This document shows positions 1 through 5,902 of a stretch of 12,969 bases of DNA, piece after piece. The DNA is taken from assembly GCA_018813625.1 (NCBI GenBank), contig JAHJBA010000022.1, forward strand, positions 1-12,969, written 5' to 3'. This DNA is from Patescibacteria group bacterium. Its GTDB lineage: Bacteria; Patescibacteriota; Minisyncoccia; Phycocordibacterales; UBA9973. A model generated the notes under the pieces. It was given only the letters and a program-made list of their open reading frames with translations, did not search any database and was not told the origin of the DNA. Made by a program: the position numbers and the translations under genes. Position 1 is the stretch's first letter, and every line of letters starts with the position of its first letter.

Positions 1-480
1 ATCTTATCTCTTAATATAATATTTTCATATATAACATTCAAAAATTTTTTAGATAAGATAGATTACAGTGAGGCGCTTTTTCACGCAAAGGAAGTGTGGT
101 TTAGACTTTTTTTGTTTTCTTTTATATTCCTTATTCTGATAATTTTTTCATCCATCTTTTTTTCCTCGAGTATGACGTCTTCTTTAAGAAAACTTATAAA
201 AGCTATAAGGGCGGTCTCTCATGGGAGTTTGGATTTTCCAATTGAAATAAAAACTCAAGATGAGATCGGACAGGTGTCTCAGGAGTTTAAGGACATGACA
301 GAATTAATAAAAACCTTATATGGCGGACTGGAAAAAAAGGTTCAATCAAGAACTAACGAACTCTCAAAAAAAATCGAAGAAATAGAGCGCATGAACGAGC
401 TCATGGTAGGAAGGGAATTAAAAATGATTGAGCTTAAAAAAGAGATTGCAAATCTTAAGGAAAAATTAGGTAAGGAGTAG
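1..480 (+). CDS. HAMP-domain membrane protein with C-terminal coiled coil, 5' partial
   Basis: The reading frame is open from base 1 to the TAG at 478-480, so the real start is probably left of the window. The first possible start inside is GTG at 94, which has an AGGA only one base upstream and is a poor candidate. Counting from that GTG, residues 2-26 form a strongly hydrophobic membrane helix. Residues about 27-75 look like a HAMP linker (the DEIGQVSQEF stretch is typical), and the rest is a charged coiled coil ending in a VGRELKMIELKKEI segment. I recall that ending from sensor proteins of candidate-phyla bacteria. There is no kinase, cyclase or methyl-accepting output domain before the stop. 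The gene lies 4 nt upstream of the histidine kinase, so it may be a sensor partner acting in trans. That role is inference, and the extracellular part cannot be judged from this window. Confidence 0.7.
   Translation: MLSLNIIFSYITFKNFLDKIDYSEALFHAKEVWFRLFLFSFIFLILIIFSSIFFSSSMTSSLRKLIKAIRAVSHGSLDFPIEIKTQDEIGQVSQEFKDMTELIKTLYGGLEKKVQSRTNELSKKIEEIERMNELMVGRELKMIELKKEIANLKEKLGKE
472..477 (+). promoter_or_regulatory. Shine-Dalgarno of the histidine kinase gene
   Basis: AAGGAG lies 7 nt before the ATG at 485 and overlaps the last codons of the upstream gene. It fixes the kinase start and suggests that the two genes are translated from one mRNA. It is one of the few clear ribosome-binding sites in this window. 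Confidence 0.75.
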
Positions 481-484
481 TCTT

Positions 485-2824
485 ATGAAGAAAAAAACGA
501 AAACAATATCAATTCGAAGTAAAATATTATGGGTACTATTTTTTAGTATTTTATTTTTGTCGATATTTTCTTACTTTGTTTCAAGACAGGTGTTTTTTAA
601 GGAATATTTAAAAATCGAAGAGGATAGAATGAGTGATAATATTGAAAGGGTAAAAGATGCTTTAAATAACGAAATTTTTCAATTAAGTTCGACTTTGCGA
701 GACTGGGCGTACTGGGATGACACATACGAGTTTGTGGAGGACCAGAATCAAGATTTTTTAGATGCTAACTTAAACATTAATTCAATCGCAAATATTAGAT
801 TAAATGGAATGGTTTTTTTGAATAGTAAGGGAGAGATTATTTTTAGGAAAATGATAGACGTGGATACCAGTCAAGAAATCTCTTCAAAAAATATTGCCTT
901 ATATGTTTTAGAAAATAGCAAAATTACAACGTTTACAAATTCTGAAAAAATATATTCTGGCATTATCTCCATTCCAGAGGGCCCAATGCTCTTTTCTGCC
1001 AGTCAAATACTTTCTAGTGAGGGGGAGGGACCATCTCATGGAACACTTGTTTTTGTAAAATTTTTAGCTGAACCGATCTTTAAAAATATCGAGTCATTGA
1101 CACATTTATCAGCAGATTTTTATTTATATAACTCTTTTGGTGAATTACCCTCCGATGTTTTAGAAGCAAAAAACACTCTTTTAAAACAGGGAGATTTCTA
1201 TGTTCGTACATTTTCAAAGAATTCAATATCTGCTTATAGTCTTATTAATGATATTTATGGTAAACCTGTCTATTTGTTTAAAGTTAATAGTGATCGACCT
1301 GTTTATGCTCAGGGTTTAAAAAGTTCAAACTTTTTTATTTTTATAATGTTCCTGTTTTCTTTATTATTTGGAATAATTATAGTTTTCTTTTTAGAAAAGT
1401 TTATAATTTCAAGAATTTTAAAATTGAATCTGGAAGTACTTAAGATAAAAAAAATTGGTGACCTAAGTGAAAAGATAAAAGAAAATAAAGATGATGAAAT
1501 AGGAGAATTGGCTGTTTCTATAAATAATATGTTTTCAGAACTTTTTCTGTCTCGCAAAAAAGAAATGGAAGTATTTAATATGCAAAAAGAGGTTGTGCAG
1601 AAAGAAGCAAAACGTATTAAAGAAATAGAGGCAGTGAATATCATGCTTGAAAAAAGCAAAACAGCGATGCTCAATGTCTTGGAAGACCAAAATGAGTTGG
1701 AAGAAAATTTAAAAAAGGAACATATTAGGGTAATTTCCCTAAAAGAACAATATCAGGATGTAGTAGAAAGTTCGCTCGTTGGGATTTATGTTATACAGGA
1801 AGGCGTTATTAAATTTATTAATCCATCTTTTTTAAAAATATTGGGTTTCGATAATGCAAATGAAGTCCTTGGGCATGAATTTGGTGAATTTGTGGTTTCT
1901 GAAGAGAAGGAGGGTATTTCAAAACACTACGATGATCTAATGTCCAAAAAGATAAAAAGTTTGCACATGCATCGTATGATTAGAAAAAATGGTGAAATTT
2001 TCTTTACTGAATCAAACTCTAATCCTAGTGTTTATGACGGGAAACCAGCTCTAGTTAGTTCCATACAAGATATTACTGAACGTAAAAAGTTAGATGATGC
2101 GAAGACAAGTTTTATATCAATTGCTTCTCATCAGTTGCGCACTCCTTTGACCTCTATTTATTGGATTTCAGAAATGTTCTTGAATGGTGACTTTGGAGAA
2201 TTATCTGAAAAGCAGAAATCTTTCATTGAAGATATTTTTAATAGTAATAAAAAATCCCTTGATTTCATTAAAATATTATTGGCAATGACGCGCCTTGAGG
2301 CTGGTCGTGTTGAAGTTAAGCCGGTGCCGACGGATATTAAGGAGGTTGCAGAAAGTATTTTAAGTGACTTAAAAGAATTAATTGAAAATAAAAAGATAAA
2401 ACCTAGAGTAAATAATCAAGCATTCAAAATTCCTAAGATTGATCTACCACCAGAAATGTTTAGACAAGTTGTGCTTAATCTTATTTCTAATGCTATAAAT
2501 TACGGAAAAGAAGGAGGTAAAATCACCATTGATTTCAATCTAATTGATGATGAGAATATCGTTATAAGCGTTGCAGATGATGGCATAGGTATTCCTAAGG
2601 AGGAACAGAAAAGAATATTCGAAAAGTTTTATCGTGCTGAAAATGCTCAAATGATAGTGCCCGGAGGGACAGGGCTAGGTTTGAATTTTGCTAAAAACCT
2701 AGTGGAGGCATGGAATGGAAAAATCTGGTTTGAGTCTGAAGAGGGAAAGGGAACGACTTTTTATTTTACTGTTCCACTGAAAGGAGTAAAGCCTAAAAAG
2801 GGAGAAATCGGTCTTCTAGAATAA
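485..2824 (+). CDS. CHASE4-HAMP-PAS sensor histidine kinase
   Basis: This 779-residue membrane sensor kinase should autophosphorylate on His549 and pass the phosphate to an unlinked response regulator. TM1 is at about residues 14-33. The extracytoplasmic region, about 34-280, carries the CHASE4 signature around W74, W77, D78, D79, Y81 and F83. TM2 is about 283-303 and HAMP about 304-356. A coiled coil runs to about 420, followed by a PAS/PAC domain at about 423-535. The HisKA H-box reads SHQLRTPLTS. The ATPase domain has N-box N665 and N669, G1 box D698/G700/G702 and G2 box G727-G732, all intact. Gln replaces the usual Glu/Asp after the phospho-acceptor His, a variant I associate with these lineages. 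There is no receiver domain. The stop is 6 nt before ychF. The ligand is unknown. Confidence 0.95.
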   Translation: MKKKTKTISIRSKILWVLFFSILFLSIFSYFVSRQVFFKEYLKIEEDRMSDNIERVKDALNNEIFQLSSTLRDWAYWDDTYEFVEDQNQDFLDANLNINSIANIRLNGMVFLNSKGEIIFRKMIDVDTSQEISSKNIALYVLENSKITTFTNSEKIYSGIISIPEGPMLFSASQILSSEGEGPSHGTLVFVKFLAEPIFKNIESLTHLSADFYLYNSFGELPSDVLEAKNTLLKQGDFYVRTFSKNSISAYSLINDIYGKPVYLFKVNSDRPVYAQGLKSSNFFIFIMFLFSLLFGIIIVFFLEKFIISRILKLNLEVLKIKKIGDLSEKIKENKDDEIGELAVSINNMFSELFLSRKKEMEVFNMQKEVVQKEAKRIKEIEAVNIMLEKSKTAMLNVLEDQNELEENLKKEHIRVISLKEQYQDVVESSLVGIYVIQEGVIKFINPSFLKILGFDNANEVLGHEFGEFVVSEEKEGISKHYDDLMSKKIKSLHMHRMIRKNGEIFFTESNSNPSVYDGKPALVSSIQDITERKKLDDAKTSFISIASHQLRTPLTSIYWISEMFLNGDFGELSEKQKSFIEDIFNSNKKSLDFIKILLAMTRLEAGRVEVKPVPTDIKEVAESILSDLKELIENKKIKPRVNNQAFKIPKIDLPPEMFRQVVLNLISNAINYGKEGGKITIDFNLIDDENIVISVADDGIGIPKEEQKRIFEKFYRAENAQMIVPGGTGLGLNFAKNLVEAWNGKIWFESEEGKGTTFYFTVPLKGVKPKKGEIGLLE

Positions 2825-2830
2825 TATATT

Positions 2831-3850
2831 ATGTCTCATTTTTCACTTTCGATTGGAATTGTAGGTTTGCCTAATGTTGGAAAATCAACCTTATTCAATG
2901 CGCTTACAAAAAAAAGTGTTCCTGCTGAAAATTATCCTTTTTGCACCATAGATCCGTCTGTGGGCATTGTTTCTGTGCCAGACGATCGTCTTTGGAAACT
3001 TTCCGAATTCAGCAAATCTGCAAAAACCATTCCCGCGGTTATTGAATTTGTGGACATAGCAGGACTAGTGGAAGGAGCGGCAAAAGGGGAGGGCTTAGGA
3101 AATAAATTTCTCACAAATATTCGTGAGGTTGACGCCATTGCACATGTAGTAAGAACCTTCAGGGATGATTCTGTAATTCATGTCGCCAGTAAGGTTGATC
3201 CGATGCAGGATATTGGAGTTATAAATCTTGAGCTTGTTTTAGCTGATTTTGAAACAGTTTCAAAAAGAATTGCGAATATTCAGAAGGACGTAAAAAAGCA
3301 GGACAAAGACGCAGTGGCTGAAGAAATAATTTTGAAAAAAGTTGAGAAAGTATTAGAAGGCGGACACATGGCGGAAGACGCAAATTTGAGTGAGGAAGAA
3401 AAATTTAAAATAAAATCATTGAATTTGCTCACATTGAAGCCAATGCTTTATGTTTTAAATGTTTCGGAGGCAACTGAAAATGTTGATATAACCCCCGCCT
3501 TTGGCGGGGCAAGCTTGCCAGGTATGTCAGTAAAAATTGATCCAGTTTTTGAAAAAGGTTTTGATGATTTGATTAAAAAAAGTTATGAACTTTTAGGCCT
3601 TGAAACATTTTTTACAACAGGGGAAGACGAAACGCGCGCATGGACCATTAAAATCGGTTCTACTGCGCCTATTGCTGGTACGGCAATTCATACAGACTTT
3701 CGTGATAAGTTTATAAGAGCGGAGGTGATTAATTGGAAGGACTTATTAGACGCCGGTTCTTATGCAAATGCTCGTGCAAAAGGTTTAGTTCGCACTGAAG
3801 GCAAGGAATATATAGTAAAAGATGGCGATGTCATTGAATTTAAAATATAA
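2831..3850 (+). CDS. ychF: Redox-responsive ATPase YchF (Obg-family, OLA1-type)
   Basis: YchF is a cytoplasmic P-loop NTPase of the Obg group that prefers ATP and associates with ribosomes. P-loop GLPNVGKS is at residues 12-19, and switch II DIAGLVEGA is at 75-83. The G4 position is N210-V-S-E213, the NxxE form that distinguishes YchF from NKxD GTPases. The C-terminal TGS-like domain spans about 259-339 (FFTTGEDETRAWTI onward). At 339 residues it is shorter than the roughly 363 of the E. coli protein. The shortfall seems to lie between G4 and the TGS domain, where only about 45 residues remain and where a GC-rich palindromic element encodes residues 220-231. The start is ATG 6 nt after the kinase stop, with no evident Shine-Dalgarno. 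The 3' end overlaps the next gene. Confidence 0.96.
   Translation: MSHFSLSIGIVGLPNVGKSTLFNALTKKSVPAENYPFCTIDPSVGIVSVPDDRLWKLSEFSKSAKTIPAVIEFVDIAGLVEGAAKGEGLGNKFLTNIREVDAIAHVVRTFRDDSVIHVASKVDPMQDIGVINLELVLADFETVSKRIANIQKDVKKQDKDAVAEEIILKKVEKVLEGGHMAEDANLSEEEKFKIKSLNLLTLKPMLYVLNVSEATENVDITPAFGGASLPGMSVKIDPVFEKGFDDLIKKSYELLGLETFFTTGEDETRAWTIKIGSTAPIAGTAIHTDFRDKFIRAEVINWKDLLDAGSYANARAKGLVRTEGKEYIVKDGDVIEFKI
3491..3520. repeat. GC-rich palindromic element inside ychF
   Basis: A perfect 7-bp stem (CCCCGCC at 3493-3499, GGCGGGG at 3503-3509, TTT loop) is followed at once by the 12-bp perfect palindrome GGCAAGCTTGCC at 3508-3519. The stretch is far more GC-rich than the gene around it and encodes a Pro/Gly/Ala run (PAFGGASLPG) where YchF proteins have no such segment. 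Its 17-nt core at 3497-3513 matches 6863-6879 in leuS at 15 positions, in the same reading frame. I read it as one copy of a dispersed palindromic repeat tolerated inside an ORF. Confidence 0.7.
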
Positions 3851-4349
3851 AAAAATAGTTGGAATTCTAAAAAAAGATGGAATTGGAGTAGTGCCGACAG
3901 ATACTTTGTATGGGCTTGTTGGGAGTGCTTTTTCCAAGAAAGCGATAAACAGAATTTATAAAATAAAAAATAGAAACAAGAAGAAAAAAATGATAGTTTT
4001 GATTTCTTCTATAAATGATCTAAAGAAATTTGGTATTTCTAATAGGCTTATTTGCGCGAATGAGCGAATACTAGAAAAGGTTTGGCCGGGGAAGGTAAGT
4101 GTTATTTTAAATGAGATAGCGTTTAGATTACCTGCAAAAAAACTTTTAATAGAAATTTTAAAAAAGACAGGACCATTAGTTGCACCATCTGCAAATCCAG
4201 AAGGAAAAAAGCCAGCTAAAAACATTAAAGAAGCAAAAGATTATTTTGGTGATTCAGTAGATTTTTATTTATCAGGTGGAACACTTAAATCAGCACCTTC
4301 AACTTTAATTAAAATAGAAAAAGATGGTAAAATTAAAAAATTACGATAA
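3822..4349 (+). CDS. tsaC: Threonylcarbamoyl-AMP synthase, TsaC/Sua5/YrdC family
   Basis: TsaC makes threonylcarbamoyl-AMP from threonine, bicarbonate and ATP, the first step of the t6A37 modification in ANN-decoding tRNAs. The 175-residue protein is a single YrdC domain of the short TsaC type, without the Sua5 C-terminal domain. Visible motifs are PTDTLYGL (residues 25-32), FRLP (101-104), APSANPEGKKPA (121-132) and STLIKI (160-165). A very basic stretch (RNKKKKM, about 51-57) follows the first motif. Two starts are possible, ATG 3822 and ATG 3828. Both lie inside the end of ychF (overlap 29 or 23 nt) and neither has a well-placed Shine-Dalgarno, so translation is probably coupled. Its stop overlaps the next start by one base. 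Confidence 0.88.
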   Translation: MAMSLNLKYKKIVGILKKDGIGVVPTDTLYGLVGSAFSKKAINRIYKIKNRNKKKKMIVLISSINDLKKFGISNRLICANERILEKVWPGKVSVILNEIAFRLPAKKLLIEILKKTGPLVAPSANPEGKKPAKNIKEAKDYFGDSVDFYLSGGTLKSAPSTLIKIEKDGKIKKLR

Positions 4350-5227
4350 TGGAAATAAATACTTTTTATACAAAAGAAAATTGGGATTATGAGCTTCTAG
4401 ATACGGGAGAAGGGGAAAAGTTGGAGCGTGTTGGTGAATACAAATTTGTCCGTCCTTTCGAGGATGCATTTTGGCCCAAAACACTTTCTAAGAGAGATTG
4501 GGCGGAAGTCGATGGAAAGTTTTTTACTTCTAAAAAAGGCGGAAAGGTAGGTTGGAAATTAAATAAAAATTTGAAAAAAAAGTGGCAGATTTCATATAAG
4601 AATATAAATTTTTATGTTATGCCGACACCTTTTAGGCATTTTGGGTTTTTCCCAGAGCAGGCGAGTCATTGGGATTTTGTAGAAAAGAAAATAAAAAATT
4701 CTGGTAGAAATATCAGGTTTTTGAATTTATTTGGTTATACAGGCATAGCAAGCTTATTTGCCTTGCGCGCTGGCGCTGATGTCACTCACCTTGATGCCTC
4801 AAAACAGAGCTTGGCTTGGGCTAAAGAAAATCAAGATTTATCTGGATTGTTTGAAAAGCCGATGAGGATTATTTGCGATGATGTTTTAAAATTCTTAGAG
4901 CGTGAAGTAAAAAGAGGCAATAAGTATGATGCAATAATAATGGATCCTCCTAAATTTGGTAGGGTCCCTAAGGGTGAAATATGGAAAATAGAGGAAATGT
5001 TACCAGCGCTTTTAGAAAATGTCAGAAAAATTTTATCTGATAAACCACTTTTTGTTATTTTAACTTCTTATACAGTAAATTCCTCTTCTTTATCTTTAAA
5101 ATATGCGCTTGAGGAATTGACAAAAAATTTTTCTGGGAGAACAGAAAATGGAGAATTATGTATTTTAGAAAAATCTCACGAAAGAATTATTTCCTTAGCG
5201 AATACTGTTGTTTGGGAGTCCGCTTAA
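4349..5227 (+). CDS. Class I SAM-dependent methyltransferase, RlmI-like (COG1092)
   Basis: This is probably an rRNA cytosine-C5 methyltransferase of the RlmI/YccW group, though the target base cannot be read from sequence. Residues 125-132 (LNLFGYTG) form the SAM-binding motif I of a Rossmann fold. An acidic HLDAS at 147-151 follows the second strand, and DPPKFG at 199-204 is the motif IV of this family. The N-terminal ~110 residues contain an RPFEDAFWPK segment and a GFFPEQASHW stretch typical of the family, but no PUA domain. The protein is 292 residues, shorter than RlmI. The ATG shares its A with the TAA of tsaC (ATAATG), so the two are translationally coupled. The last 41 bp overlap the 3' end of the convergent gene on the opposite strand. 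Confidence 0.85.
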   Translation: MEINTFYTKENWDYELLDTGEGEKLERVGEYKFVRPFEDAFWPKTLSKRDWAEVDGKFFTSKKGGKVGWKLNKNLKKKWQISYKNINFYVMPTPFRHFGFFPEQASHWDFVEKKIKNSGRNIRFLNLFGYTGIASLFALRAGADVTHLDASKQSLAWAKENQDLSGLFEKPMRIICDDVLKFLEREVKRGNKYDAIIMDPPKFGRVPKGEIWKIEEMLPALLENVRKILSDKPLFVILTSYTVNSSSLSLKYALEELTKNFSGRTENGELCILEKSHERIISLANTVVWESA

Positions 5228-5756
5228 ATTTATTGTTTGTTTTCGCCACTTTCTTTTCTTTGCTTTGTTTTTTAATTTCGAGTACTTCTTCTATAAGTCT
5301 ACCCAGGTTTTCTTCTATTTTATTTAAAAGTATCCTATTACTTTTAAGGTTTACTACTTCTTGGCCTATTTCTTCTTCTCCCTGGATATCTTCGACATCC
5401 TCTTGAATTTCATCCACATCTTTTTGAATTTCATCCACATCTTTTTCGATTTCTTCAACATCCTCTTGAATTTCATCAATATCTTCGGAAACTTCTTCAA
5501 GCTCTTCGCTGTGTTTATTTACTGTCATCTGAATAAAGATTGAAAGATAAATTGCTTCAAGAGAAACAACTGTGGTAAGAACGAGCATCATTTTGTCAAA
5601 TCCCATATCGGAAAAAGCCAAAAAAATCATTATAACAAAGAATGCAGTATGAAAAATTAAGGAATTTGGAGATCCTATCCATTTTACCAATTTATCGGAG
5701 GCCTTTTTTATTTTCTCTCTCCTTTTCTTTTTTGTCATAATTTTGGATTTAAACAA
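5187..5756 (-). CDS. DUF1003-like two-TM protein with long coiled coil
   Basis: A small membrane protein of unknown function. Residues 31-49 and 55-77 are hydrophobic helices, with SPNSLIFHT at the start of the first and a conserved-looking SLEAIYLSIFIQMTVN at the end of the second. This resembles DUF1003/low-affinity-iron-permease-like proteins of candidate-phyla bacteria, by recollection of family pattern only. Residues about 83-130 are an acidic coiled coil built on 7-residue repeats (DVDEIQK type). The tail is basic. Two starts are possible. TTG at 5756 has AAAGG five bases upstream and gives 189 residues. ATG at 5738 gives 183 residues but has no ribosome-binding site. I favour TTG slightly. 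Its stop lies within the convergent methyltransferase gene. An oligomeric membrane scaffold is plausible; transport is not demonstrated. Confidence 0.7.
   Translation of the reverse strand: MFKSKIMTKKKRREKIKKASDKLVKWIGSPNSLIFHTAFFVIMIFLAFSDMGFDKMMLVLTTVVSLEAIYLSIFIQMTVNKHSEELEEVSEDIDEIQEDVEEIEKDVDEIQKDVDEIQEDVEDIQGEEEIGQEVVNLKSNRILLNKIEENLGRLIEEVLEIKKQSKEKKVAKTNNKFKRTPKQQYSLRK
5403..5486. repeat. Four tandem 21-bp units encoding coiled-coil heptads
   Basis: Four 21-bp units lie head to tail at 5403-5423, 5424-5444, 5445-5465 and 5466-5486. The first two are identical and the others diverged. A fifth, weaker unit may precede them at 5382-5402. Each encodes one heptad of the DUF1003-like protein, so unit number may vary between strains by slippage or unequal recombination. 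Confidence 0.8.
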
Positions 5757-5786
5757 AAAAACCTTTCGGTTTCTAATAATACTTTT

Positions 5787-5795
5787 ATTGTAACA
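5787..5795 (-). promoter_or_regulatory. Candidate extended -10 promoter for the DUF1003-like gene
   Basis: On the minus strand this reads TGTTACAAT, an extended -10 box (TGn plus TACAAT). It would start transcription near 5780, about 24 nt before the TTG start at 5756. No good -35 hexamer is visible. It lies 7 bp from the opposing box for leuS. Confidence 0.45.
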
Positions 5796-5802
5796 TTTTT
5801 TT

Positions 5803-5811
5803 TGTTATAAT
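5803..5811 (+). promoter_or_regulatory. Candidate extended -10 promoter for leuS
   Basis: TGTTATAAT is a perfect -10 hexamer with the TG extension. It predicts a start near 5818 and a leader of about 85 nt before the leuS ATG. No convincing -35 is seen. The leader contains a weak GATAG/CTATC pairing (5851-5855 with 5866-5870) but no T-box or recognisable riboswitch. Confidence 0.55.
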
Positions 5812-5902
5812 GAAAGCACGGAAACACAACAGGGTTTGTTTTGAAAGGATGATAGACGAAGACCTCTATCCTCCGTATCCGAAAGTTTTGAAAAATTAAA
5901 AT

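Noticed and set aside
1309..1674. Opposite-strand ORF inside the histidine kinase gene, and similar antisense ORFs across the window
   Set aside because: They lie wholly within strongly supported genes, are low-complexity or lack family resemblance, and have no promoter or ribosome-binding site of their own.
5403..5486. Regularly repeated short units that might suggest a CRISPR array
   Set aside because: The 21-bp units are directly adjacent with no spacers, and they encode heptads of a coiled coil in a clear ORF.
5818..5902. T-box or other riboswitch in the leuS leader
   Set aside because: The leader is too short for a T-box, has no T-box sequence or specifier-loop layout, and only weak 5-bp pairings are visible.
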